A DNA stretch of 64,000 nt from Paratinospora sagittata. Taxonomy: Eukaryota; Streptophyta; Magnoliopsida; Ranunculales; Menispermaceae. Position numbers and translations under genes: made by a program. The stretch lies in the NCBI GenBank assembly GCA_035771175.1, contig CM069589.1, positions 24,260,201-24,324,200 on the forward strand, in the 5' to 3' direction. Below the pieces are notes generated by a model, which ran no database searches, was not told the origin of the DNA, and was given only the letters and a program-made list of their open reading frames with translations. This document shows, piece after piece, positions 53,264 to 63,416 of this stretch. Position 1 is the first letter of the stretch. Every line of letters begins with the position of its first letter.

Positions 53264-54307
53264 ATGGACATTTACTTTTTGATTAAATTACGTATACTAC
53301 CTCATGGTATACAATTCTGTCAACAATTTCTTCCATATACATCAGTCCCAAAGATGTATGCAATACATAATCCAGATGATCTTCAGTCCAAGTTAAAAAG
53401 ATCATTTACTAATTCTCACAAGGATTTCCAAAATCCTCATCCTCTATGGAAGAACCCTACTTATTTTGTCCGCCTTCCTTTCAAAAAGAATGAAGATCTT
53501 AATCCAACTAAAGTTATTCATCCAGGAATGCCTCTTGATGAACTTCAGCTTGCCAGGCAAGAATGTGCAGAACTTACTGCCCAAGGTCTGATTGAACCAA
53601 CTACCTCTGATTGGGCATGTCAAGCATTCTACGTCAACAAGCGTGCAGAACAAAGACATGGAAAAAAGATATTGGTAATCAATTACCGACCTCTTAATAT
53701 GTTTCTCACAGATGACAAATTCCCACTGCCAAAAATCTCTTCTTAGCTGACACTCCTTGCTGGATCAACAATTTACAACAAGTTTGATCTTAAAGTTGGT
53801 TTTTGGCAACTAGGAATTCATCTAGATGACCATCCTAAAACAACATTTTGCATTCCAAATGCACATTATCAATGGACAGTCATGCCTTTTGGTCTTAAGG
53901 TTGCACCTTCCTTATTTTAGAAAGCAATGACACGTATTTATGCTCCCTTGTTGTCCACTGCATTGATATACATCGATGATATTCTCTTATTCTCCAAAAC
54001 TGAAGATGAACATCATCAACTCCTCCATCAGTTTCTGGATATCACAGATGCAGCTGGTATAATGCTCTCTGAAAAGAAAAGTGTGCTTAATACTTCTGAA
54101 ATTGACTTCCTCGGCATGAAAATATTCAACGGTGTTTATCAGCCTAGTGTGGACATTACTATTAAACTTCTAAAGTTCCCTGCTGAAAATCTCACCAGAC
54201 AACAGCTACAGCAATTCCTTGGAATAGTCAATTATTTGCGGATCTTCTTACCAAAAGTATTTCAGCATACTTCAGTGCTATCTGCATTACTCAAGAAGAA
54301 TCCCCCC
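53264..54307 (+). pseudogene. Reverse transcriptase of caulimovirid type, relic
   Basis: The RT motifs are in the expected order: NYRPLN near 53683, PLPKI near 53728, KFDLKVGFWQLGI near 53781, VMPFGLKVAPSLF near 53880, and the catalytic YIDD box at 53969-53980 (YIDDILLFS), then FLGMKIF near 54110 and QQLQQFLGIVNYLR near 54199. This enzyme copies pregenomic RNA into DNA. TAG stops at 53744-53746 and 53918-53920 interrupt it before the catalytic box. A frame change occurs in the run of six C at 54302-54307. Order and motifs fit Caulimoviridae and also the sister Ty3/gypsy group; no integrase follows RNase H, which favours a pararetrovirus. It is not functional. Confidence 0.9.
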
Positions 54308-54770
54308 TTGGCAATCATCCCATGCACAGGCCATTCAACATCTAAAAGATATTTGTCAGAATCCACCACCATTGGTGATTCCATCTACTGGACAAATCAT
54401 TCCTCAAACAGATGCTTCAGATCATTATTGGGGTGCAGCTCTCATCGAACTCAAGGATTCCAAACAACACATATGTGGATATCAGAGTGGCGCATTTTCT
54501 CAAGCAAAACTCCATTACCATATTACAATCAAAGAAATTCTTGCAGTGAAATATGGTATATAGAAATTTGCCTTCTTTCTCAGGCCCGTTAAGTTTGAAA
54601 TCCATATGAACAATTCAACCTTCCCAAAGATGTTGGACTTCAAGAACAAACTTGTTCCTCCTCCACAACTATTAAGGCTACAAGAATGGTTCACCCAATT
54701 TGACTTTACAGTTAAACACATCAAAGGAACCAAGAATGTCCTTGCAGATTTTCTTACCCGTCCAATTCAA
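54308..54770 (+). pseudogene. RNase H domain, relic
   Basis: The frame differs from the reverse transcriptase segment after the C-run. RNase H features are TDASDHYWGAAL near 54410, which carries the first catalytic Asp, then KEILAVKYGI near 54531 with a Glu, and HIKGTKNVLADFLTR near 54717 with the last catalytic Asp codon at 54747-54749. A TAG at 54561-54563 splits the domain. It would have removed the RNA template after minus-strand synthesis. The domain ends the conserved enzyme block, as in all Caulimoviridae. Confidence 0.88.
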
Positions 54771-55645
54771 AAGTCCAAAATTGTTTCTCCAGTTTCACTT
54801 TTAACCAATTTCTCAAGCCTTCCACTGCTACTACAGCCCAAACTCATTACCATATCCAAGCCCATTAATCTTCATCTTCCTTCTGGACCAATTCCACTAA
54901 TCTGTACCATTACTGTTCTACCAGACAACCCAGAACCAAAAACGGCCCATGAAGTAAAATTATTGGCCCAGTCCAAAATGTTTTACTTTGCCCACAAACA
55001 CATTATGGATTTTTCTGATCAACTTCAATTTGGAAATCCATTTCACCAGGCCTACCCATACCTATTCATTTTTCACCTTCGGCCCATTCTCACTGATGAC
55101 CTTTATTGGTACATTTGGTGTGTTTCCTGTTTATATAGGATTGCTATCACTTTCCCTCATACCAAAATTCTTTAGGAAGTCCAATCTCTTCTTCCTTCAC
55201 AGATCAAAGATTGCCTGCAGTTATTTGCTTCATTATCTTTTGGATAACTGAGATCCAGACCATTAAGCAGAATCCAGAACTCAAGACTTATATATATATA
55301 TGTTATCATCCATATTCTGATTCAGAACAAGGCATTGTTGCTGAGCATTATATACAGAGGTTCCAATCATACTCTTGTTTTCTCTTAGATTCTATTCTTA
55401 CTGGTCTATGCAGTTTTTTCCACGATATTAACGGCAATCCAGATACTCAACCGCCTCTAATTATCCAGGGTCTTCAAGAGTTCATCCATGAAGATCATTT
55501 ATTTTCACTGATTGAAGCTCTCGCACCATACATTCCCGATAATCCTAATGCTCCTTTGACTGAAGAACAGATCATTGAAGAAACTCAAGCTAATGACTTA
55601 GCTAAAGAATCTTCTCTGGTTCCTCCATATTTTCAGGATACATAG
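54771..55645 (+). pseudogene. Polyprotein C-terminal extension, unrecognised
   Basis: Downstream of RNase H the frame stays open to a TAG at 55173-55175. Another frame is then open from about 55211 to 55645 and includes an acidic, Pro-rich tail (residues PDNPNAPLTEEQIIEETQAN). I do not recognise a domain. It could be a C-terminal extension of the polymerase polyprotein or a separate small ORF such as an inclusion-body or translation factor. The frame switch between 55175 and 55300 may reflect decay. Confidence is high that this is element-derived DNA and low for any function. Confidence 0.5.
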
Positions 55646-56379
55646 ACGTATTGGGAAACTGAATCACTTTCCTCCAACGAAGCAGAAAACCTTTCTCCTT
55701 CGCATTCTCACAATCTTTCACGTGCTCCCTCACCGTGACAAAATGACCAAAAAATCTTCATTTCCAAGTCTCCGCCTCAGCTCTCAGTTCTTCTTCAAAA
55801 AATGTCGCTTGTACAAAGGTACGTTTCCTCCTTTGTAGGTTTCCACCATTTTTCCTCCAGTTCGTGAATGTCTCCACCGACGCCAGTATAGACGTTCTTT
55901 CTCTATTCCCAGAACTCCTTCTCCTCGTGCTACATCTCCCCCAGCACAGAATGCATCTTCACACTTAGCCAATGTTCTCAGATGGCATTACCATTTCAGA
56001 CGAAAACTCACACGTGTCTTTCCAGAATTGCAATCACCGTCTCGATAAACGATAATTGCATCCACGTTATCCTTCTCCATTGTCAATAGCCATGTCAGAA
56101 TCCACCAGCTTGTCCTCCATTGCCAATCTCATCGTGCAAAGATTTGTTCTCATCGCAAACAACTCACCCTGTCAAGTCCTACCGACACAACACGACAAAA
56201 CGTCAAACATCTTCTTTTGATAAAGCATGAACAATAGCCGACAAAGTACTATTTACTTTTCCAAAAGTAAGACTGTTCACCAACACGCCTTGTCTGCCAT
56301 CAACTTTACGCACATGCATCTGTCAGTTCAGACTCCACTCCACTCAACCACTCGCAGATTCCTTCTTATCCTCCAGCTG
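55646..56379 (+). other. Element intergenic region upstream of the promoter
   Basis: C- and T-rich on the plus strand, with no coding frame of convincing length. In pararetroviruses this position holds enhancer elements of the pregenomic RNA promoter. No specific factor site was assigned. Confidence 0.5.
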
Positions 56380-56460
56380 TCCGGATTTGAAGACGTCTGA
56401 AGTCCGCAAAGCTTCCTCAACCTCTATAAATACCACTTCATTCTTCAGTTGCAGATCATC
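56380..56460 (+). promoter_or_regulatory. Caulimovirid 35S-like pregenomic RNA promoter
   Basis: TATAAATA at 56425-56432 sits in CCTCTATAAATACC, preceded by TCCGCAAAGCTTCCTC and followed by CACTTCATTCTTC. This layout closely resembles the core of caulimovirus 35S-type promoters (CGCAAG..CTTCCTC, then a CTCTATATAAG TATA, then TTCATTTC). A GACGTC core (56390) lies 35 bp upstream. Transcription would start near 56460 and give a leader of about 800 nt before the movement protein. The resemblance was judged by eye. Present activity is unknown. Confidence 0.65.
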
Positions 56461-57267
56461 GAGTCCTCAGACAAAAATCATCAAGTCTCTTAGTCTTCTT
56501 CCAGTCTTAAAGAGTATTATGCTATGTTTTCTTCAAGTCGTCTCAGATATGTTGTTCTTGAATGTTCTTGAATGTTTGTAAGTAAGTGAGTTTAGTTCTA
56601 GTCTGTAGTGTTTTCAGTGTGCCTTAGTGTACTTGTCCTTGTTAAGTACATGTTATTACTTGTTTGTGATAGTAAACTTTGAATGGTAGAGCCATCCTCG
56701 TTATTTTCCTGAGAGGGTATATGTAAGTATTTTTACTTATTCAGAGTGTAATGATATTAAGTCGCCTATCCTTGTATTTTGTAAGTGCCATATTTGTCAT
56801 AGTATTCTCAGCCTATCTTCTCTTACATGTAGTAATTTTTATACTTAAACGTTTACATAATATCCTTTCTACACAAAGAGGTTGTCAAATCTTCCTTTTT
56901 GGTTTGTTATAGCTCTTATCATCATTTTTATCATCCTCATGGTTTTCTATCGTCTATGTTTTGTATGTGTAGTCTGTGACTCAGACACTGTGCAAGATTC
57001 TTAGATTAAGACTGTAGTTTCGGTTCAAGGTAGTTACAAGCTACCAGGAACTAGCTTTTTCACCTGTTTGATCCAATGGATATAAGAGGACAGTCCTTGA
57101 GAGGCCAGGAGAGTCGTGTTGGATAGTCATACATTATCCATGGAAGTTTTTGGTGAAGCTACTACCTCGCCTGTATCTACCCCTCAACCTATTCTAAAGT
57201 CTTCTTCTTTTAATTTTTCAGTTTACCTGAGTCATGTCTAAAAACCAAAACATCTAAAATAGAGTAG
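56461..57267 (+). other. Putative pregenomic RNA leader
   Basis: Non-coding between the promoter and the movement-protein frame, with several short ATG ORFs, as in caulimovirid leaders. TGGTAGAGCCA at 56684-56694 resembles the usual initiator-methionine tRNA primer site (TGGTATCAGAGCC) with three bases missing. This is only a candidate. An ATG at 57234 lies in a frame different from the long frame that follows. Confidence 0.45.
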
Positions 57268-59130
57268 TTAATAGAAGTCACTCATATCCCTGATGATAAT
57301 AAAATAGATGAGACCATAGCTCCTTTGTTGAATCTTTATTCTACGTTTAATAAGAGTCATCCTTCTTTTACTAAGTCTGTCAAAACTTTAATTTCTAAAA
57401 AATCTCCTCCTATTAAAGAGTATGTTCAAAGTACAGCCTTAGCAAACTGTCAGTTAGAATCAACACATCAAGAAAAATATGTCACTCTTGAGTTTGATCC
57501 AGACTTCATACGTCACTGGTTATCCAATGGATACACTCACCTTCAATTAGGTGTCATCCGTCTGGTTCTCTCCTATCATGGTCGAGGTGATATACCTCTT
57601 TTTGCTCGTGTTGCTCTTCTAGATACGAATCTACTAGAGTATGAATATGCTTGCATCGGTACGGTCATTACAACACTCGGTCATGGCTCCATGGTCTTCA
57701 CCATAGCCCCAGACTTCAACGTTTGTTTAAATGATCCTACTCTGCCTACCATATTCAAAGTACAAATCCAATTTTTTGGTGCTCAACACAAAGCTAAAGG
57801 AATCCTTGTTACTCTTCATCATCAAATGGCTTTCAGATTGCAAGATCATGTAATCCATCTCAAAACATACAAACCTCATGGTACGATTATGGCTTTTGTT
57901 AATGATAATGAGGTTTCAAATATTGTGCAGATTCCTAGGCAAATACCACGGCAAGATCTTTATCAACTCATGCCTACTGCCTGGTTCACTAATTATGAAA
58001 AATTCATCAATCACAATGAACCTGTTGTTACCAATGAAAGTCCTCGACTTGCAAAACAACGTGATGGTTCGGTTAAAATCAGTTTTGAGCTTCCAAGCCA
58101 TACAATACAGGATAATCTCCCAGTTCATCATTCTTTAATGCTCCAGCCAGTCTACAAGTACCATAAAAATAGACCCCCTGTTCATTCTTTCCAGACTTCG
58201 GGGTTCCCTGTTTATCATTCACATGTAAATGGTAATTTTATTTGGGATTGTAATCCTGATATGTGTCATCCTGATGGCTCGTGCCACAACGACCTCTCAG
58301 AAGATGATATTGAAGAATGGATTTTTGATGTACCTCCTTCACAGTTTGAACCACAACCTCAAAGGTATTATACTTCATGCAGACAGGATATCATACATCC
58401 TCAAGACGAACCTCCTGCTCCTCTTGCAACAACAATGGTTCAACCATGTTTTCCTGTAAGTCAGTATGATCAGGATTTTCCACCTCTGCAACGTGTGTCT
58501 GATCCACACCATCAGACAACGGCCAAACCTTTTTCAGTTCCCACTAAAGTAAGGCCAGATGGCTCAACCAAGCCTATTTCTCAACCTGAAGAAGTACTAA
58601 ATTGGCAAACAAAGAATGTTTTAGTTCAGAATCATTATCTGCAAAAGATTGATCATCAACTTACAAGCATATCCTTTGCCACTACCAGTCTTACAAATAA
58701 GACTGATGCACAAGCACCCATAGCTCAACAGTACTATCAGGAGGTACGTGAGAAAATACAGAAGCTTGATGCTACCTTGCGATATTATCTAGAGAATAAA
58801 TATTTTGGTCCTGAATTTATGTACTATGAAGCTGAAATCAGACAGTTGAAGCAACAATTTTCATATGTTGAGGTTGATCTTCAAAAGACTAAGAAACCAC
58901 CAGCAGATCCTTACAGAACTATACTGGACTCTTACATGTATACATCTCTTCAACCTACAACTAGACCTCATACACCAACAGAACCTACTCTTTTCTTATT
59001 CTCCATCATATTCCGAAAAAATCCACCACCATTCCAACCAGACCTACTTTTGAACCTCCACCCAGAGGTCCTCGTCCTTCATATGGTCGTGCAGTCAAAG
59101 GGAAAGCCCCTATGGACTTTGAACTTGTGA
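57268..59130 (+). pseudogene. 30K-superfamily movement protein with long C-terminal extension, relic
   Basis: One frame is open for about 620 codons after a TAG at 57265-57267. There is no ATG near its beginning (57325 is TTG), so the start is lost or lies in another frame at ATG 57234. The first ~250 residues look like a caulimovirid movement protein: TLEFDPDFIRHW, then VIRLVLSYHGRGDIP, then the 30K hallmark RVALLDTNLLEYEYACIGTV with the key Asp codon at 57622-57624, then GSMVFTIAPDFNVCLNDP. Such proteins enlarge plasmodesmata for cell-to-cell spread and are not found in ordinary plant LTR retrotransposons. After about residue 300 the chain is Pro/Gln/His-rich, and near residue 500 it has a short helical, coiled-coil-like stretch (EAEIRQLKQQF). 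The end from about 59000 reads unlike the rest, consistent with a frame change. Confidence 0.85.
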
Positions 59131-59573
59131 ATCACCTACATATGCACCACCTCCATTTGAAACTTTACCTGCACAACCCATCACCACCAAATGATCCTTC
59201 ACCTTCTATCCTTGTCCAACCTTTTGTCCAATTCCTTAACCACTTGGTTACCCAGGATATTGTTGTTCCTCACTCTAATGTGCCTCATGATAATATGCAG
59301 CTTCATGACATATCTAATATTTCTGACTCAGATGAATATTCTTCAGATATTTCAAATCAGACTAATGATGAACACAACTATATGGATCTTTCCCATATTG
59401 TTGATATTCATATGGCCGATGATCCATCTTCATCTCGACGAAATGAACCTGGTATATTTGAAATCTTGACTCATTTCAAGTGGAATAATCTTTATGGTAC
59501 ACATAAGTTTGGCCCAGGAGATACCCCACTTGGATTACCAAAAAAACAAATAAAAAACAAACTAATAGAATAA
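59040..59573 (+). pseudogene. Continuation of the movement-protein/capsid-side ORF in another frame
   Basis: A second plus-strand frame overlaps the end of the movement-protein frame and stays open to 59573. Its beginning is Pro-rich (EPPPRGPRPSYG). Its middle is acidic and Ser/Asp-rich (DISNISDSDEYSSDISN), and its end reads GPGDTPLGLPKK. It is probably the displaced continuation of the same viral reading unit, possibly the N-terminal acidic part of the coat protein; caulimovirid coat proteins often begin with an acidic region. No named domain was recognised. The ATG at 59112 is internal and may have no meaning. Confidence 0.5.
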
Positions 59574-59727
59574 ATGTAATTCAAATATATAAGTGATATA
59601 TTGAGGCATTTTCTCACACACCTTATGCTCATGTGTGGGCACTCTAGAAATCTAATAGCAGGAAAAGTGCCCAAGAAATCCAAAAGTAGGAAAAGTTGTA
59701 GTTAGATTTGTTTGTGTTAATGTGAAG
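59574..59727. other. Spacer between the last viral-like frame and the right inverted arm
   Basis: About 150 bp with no convincing frame. It contains two similar stretches, GGAAAAGTGCCCAAGAAATCC and TAGGAAAAGTTGTAG. It is the last part of the element before the inverted repeat. Confidence 0.5.
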
Positions 59728-59977
59728 CATGGAAAAAAAAATAAAAAAAATAAATAGATGATTGTTCCTAGTAAACTAATGATTAAGAAATATTGATCAA
59801 AGAACTAACATTCACACATCATTTAGATGCCTTGAATGTTGTAAAATCAACTTCTCACAGTTTTATTTCACAAAGCTCTCTCTGAAGAATGAGTTTGATC
59901 AATTAAGTAATGGTAAGGTGCCTTGTGATGCGTGGAAATTGCAAGTGTACGATGTCAAGTTATAATAATTTCGGATG
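59728..59977 (-). repeat. Right arm of the ~250-bp inverted repeat
   Basis: Reverse complement of 51946-52195. The arm crosses the start of the dispersed repeat at 59926: its outer ~50 bp are shared with that repeat family, and its inner ~200 bp are not found elsewhere in the window. The copy of that family at 61927 lacks the inner 200 bp. Confidence 0.92.
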
Positions 59978-61335
59978 AGAATCAGGTATCATCCTCAGAG
60001 ATTGATTTATTACACTAATTATATTGTTCCTAGCCCTAATTTTATCTAGAAAATCAAATTTTTATAATCAATGAACTAAAATAATAATTAAATCAAAGCA
60101 ATAATTTAATCAGCAAATTATCAAAATTTTCTAGAGAAAAATCAATATTAAAAACACCTAGAGATTTAATTTCACCTAATTATCAATTATGCAATATTAG
60201 ACATAATTACTATCAACTCAAATTTATAAGTCAAAATCCTCGATTTTCTAACACCCTCTATCGAGTGCCGCATTAGAATTTGTCACCAAAATATTAGTTC
60301 CAATCTATCGATAAAAACCAATATTTTAGCAATGCATTAAGCCTTGTGATTTTCCTACGACTTCATAAGACATTGCATATCTATCGATACTACGATAATC
60401 TCATGACATATTTCTCATGTTCCAACCTAGAGAACCCTCTGTCGAGTGTCGCCCCCCAAGTTTATGATCAATTAATTCATGGCCAAGATATCAATAGCAT
60501 TAAGCATGGAGAAATATAAATAAACTATAAATAATTCATTGATAATAAAAAAATACTAATATTATTGTATAATCTCTAATATAGGATCTATCTCATCTCT
60601 AGACTAACAAGTTAGTTCATAACTTGGAAGAATGAAACACAAAACACGTAGAGAAACATTGAAATCAACATAAAAATCAAAACTAGATGCTTGTGAACTT
60701 GTAAATTCTTCCTTGACTTCAAGTCAATTTCTTCGCGTTCCCTTGCTCCTAGTCGTCTCTCTCTATTCTCCGATGTATTTCCCTCGAAAAATCCTAAATT
60801 TTGATATATAATAAGCCCCAAAGTCGAGTAGAATCGAAATTAGGAGTGGAAAAATACAACTCGAAACTTGCTAAATCCGCCAAAAAAACAACACTAATGG
60901 CGCTGCGGCGCCCCGAACACGTCTCTTCTTTCTTCTTTCTCCACCATCCGGCGCCGCTTCTTGGCGCTACGGCGTCTAGAACGCTTGTGCGGTGCCTTTT
61001 TTTCGTGGACTTAGCCAAATTTCGCCCATTTTTTACTTGTATTCATCATGTTCCTCCTTTGCATCTTCTTATACATGTTTCCATCATCCAAATCCATGAC
61101 TAATACATCTAAACACCTACAAAACAAAGCAAAACAAATTAATAACATGCGCAAACATAAAATGAATCAAATTATAGACTAATAAACCGAAATATGCATG
61201 AAAAACCAAAATATTCCTAAACTAACAAATGCATCAAAATTAACATAAAGGCATCAAACTAATGCATGAAATGTCCTAAAACATACCTAAAATATATCCT
61301 AAAACCTATCTAAATATGCAACTCAAGACCTTTCA
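59926..61335 (+). mobile_element. Dispersed repeat copy I (TGATGCG start, paired GC palindromes)
   Basis: Shares order and scattered identity with 61927-63416. It has the TGATGCG start, then GCAAGTGTA, CAAGTTATAATA and the CAGGT..ATC..CCTCA.AGATT block, then an AT-rich stretch. A GC-rich pair follows (GGCGCTGCGGCGCC at 60899 and GGCGCTACGGCGTC at 60963), then GTGGACTTAGC, and CCTACAAAACAAAG near 61110. Long non-coding structure with a TG start suggests an LTR or leader of a Ty3/gypsy element of the Tat/Athila group, but the ends and the lineage are unproven. No ORF in it looks real. Confidence 0.5.
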
Positions 61336-61475
61336 ATGCCTCCAAGGAGTCCATTTGCTTCACTATTGCCTTCACCCTCCCTGTCTAGAATTGCTCGTGA
61401 TTGAACGACTGCATTGAGGATTGAAAGTAGTGAAATTGTGTACGTAGGATTGTTAAACTGGGCAGACATGACATG

Positions 61476-61926
61476 TGTAACACCCCTGAAAAAGGGACTA
61501 TTTCAAACCAAATAACTTGTAATGGATGCACATATAAACCTTGAACACTGTCCCAGACAAAAAACCCATTGGAACTGTGCACCAAAACCCGCGAATTGGC
61601 GCCAGAAAAAACCCGAAATACCGGGTTGAGCATGTGCCTGGGTGAGTGCCTAGGACCTCTTGCTCCATATTTTTCTATAAATAAGGGGAGGGGGGTTCCA
61701 TTAGATGCAAACCATCATTTTTGGAACTTTCCCCCTTTTAAAAGTGTTGTGACTTTGCTGACTTTGCCTCCAAGAGTTCAGTCAAAAACTTGCATCCCAA
61801 GGTGGGGGTGAAGGCATAGGTTTGCGTATTCATTTCCTATATGATAAGTATGACATTGCATTGTTTATATATATGATACTATCCTACATTACTTCATGCA
61901 TCTGGCATATTATTGATGAGGGTGGT
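61476..61926 (+). mobile_element. Probable Tekay/Del-like LTR start, truncated
   Basis: Begins TGTAACACCCCTGAAAAAGGG. Many plant chromovirus LTRs start TGTAACACCCC followed by GAAAAA. The stretch continues for ~450 bp with no gene and is cut off where the next repeat starts (TGATGCG at 61927). No matching downstream part is visible in the window. Confidence 0.4.
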
Positions 61927-63416
61927 TGATGCGATAAATTTCAAGTCGCAAGTGTATGAATATCAAGTTATAATATATATACCGGTGAATACCAGGTTAT
62001 CAACCTCAAAGATTAGCAAAATTATGTTTTAATACCCGAAATTATACTAACTCTAAGTTTTATCTATATGCTCACTATTTGATGAACTAAAAGTAAAATA
62101 AGCAGCAATTAAAACTAAACGATGTAATTTGGATGGAAAATAGAGAAAATCAATGATTAAAAACTTTAGAGGATTAATATCACTATGTCTTCAATTATGG
62201 TTTTCAAAATGTAATGTAAATGATTAATTCATGGATTTATAAATCATAGATCTAATTCAATTAAACTCCTCTTCCAAGTGATAGTTCAATTATCTATGCT
62301 CAACACATTAATTCCCTTTTCCAAGTGATAAACCAATGAATTAAGACTTGGGACCTATTTTTGAATGATTTCCAAGGGCATTGTAGGTTTCCCAACACAA
62401 TACAATAACCCTAGGTTGCAATTTCTCCAATCCAATTCAATATCCCCTTTTCCAAGTGATAGATATCAAATCTAAGGTCATCCAAAATGTGGCCAGCAAT
62501 TTGTAAGCATTAAGAGTTGGAAATTGCAAATAAACCCACATTATCAATCAAGAACATACAATCAATAATCAAACCATAAGATCAACATAGATCAATTAAA
62601 CCTCTAAATCAAATGTTTAGCTCATATTCAAATACATGAGTACAAGAGAGATATTCAAAGAAGAAATCATAAAACACAAGTTCTAAATGAAATAAAAGTA
62701 GAGAAACCATTTTTCTTCAAGCTTAAACCTGCAATTCTTCCTTCCTTGTCTTCTTCTCTTGCCTCTTTTTTTCTAACCTAACCCTAATTAGTTGCTATCT
62801 AGTTTTACTAGAATCAAAGATATGCTCTAAACAAACTCTAAAACGAGTTATATACATCCAATGAGTGAAAAGACAAAAAGGAGCGACAAAACTCTCTAAG
62901 AAAAATTCATTTCCGCAATTCTGGGTTACCGGCCCCGCGGCGCCCAGTCACGGTTCATCATCACCACCACTCCGCATCTGGGCGTCGCGGCGCCCAATCT
63001 CTGGTGTTGGGTGGTAGTGGCTTGTGGACTTAGCTGATTTTCTCCACTTTTTGCACACTTCTTGCACATGTTTTGCACATGTTCTTGACTTCTTTTGAAC
63101 ACCATTTGAACATTGTTTCAACCCATTTTTAAGCTCTTTATTACCTACAAAACAAAGTATAAACAGTTGTAAATTCTATATAATTAATGAAAGTATTAAC
63201 TAAAATGCACGCAAAGTATATGACTTCTATGATATTAACAAGTATCGAAATGTCATTTATTTATGATAAAAACCTATAAAAGCCTAAGATAAAGCCTAAA
63301 TGAACCTAAAACAACTAAGTGTGAAATTCAAGCAAAAATATCTAAAAAACTAAGCAAATGCACCTAAAAGTCTATCAAATTAACATGCAAACTAACTACC
63401 AAAACTCAACTTATCA
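61927..63416 (+). mobile_element. Dispersed repeat copy II (TGATGCG start, paired GC palindromes)
   Basis: Diverged relative of copy I in the same orientation. It carries GGCCCCGCGGCGCC at 62931 and GGGCGTCGCGGCGCCC at 62980, then GTGGACTTAGC and CCTACAAAACAAAG. The motif TTCCAAGTGATA occurs three times, at 62272, 62319 and 62450. The right end near CTTATCA (63416) is a guess. It seems to have inserted into the preceding LTR fragment. Confidence 0.5.

Noticed and set aside
52193..55645. Ty3/gypsy retrotransposon as the origin of the enzyme block
   Set aside because: There is no integrase after RNase H and no LTRs. A 30K movement protein and a 35S-like promoter in the same unit favour Caulimoviridae.
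55784..55972. Minus-strand 62-residue ORF in the intergenic region
   Set aside because: Opposite to the element's coding direction and without recognisable features.
57316..57327. 57325 as the true start of the movement protein
   Set aside because: The codon is TTG, the frame is open further upstream to 57268, and the nearest ATG (57234) is in another frame.
51937..59986. 9-bp target-site duplication around the inverted arms (MULE-type)
   Set aside because: The bases outside the left arm (ATTAATTAA) and the right arm (AGAATCAGG) do not match.
60794..61811. ORFs at 60794-61018, 60801-61103, 61385-61633 and 61569-61811
   Set aside because: They overlap on both strands within dispersed repeats, have low-complexity translations and show no domain.
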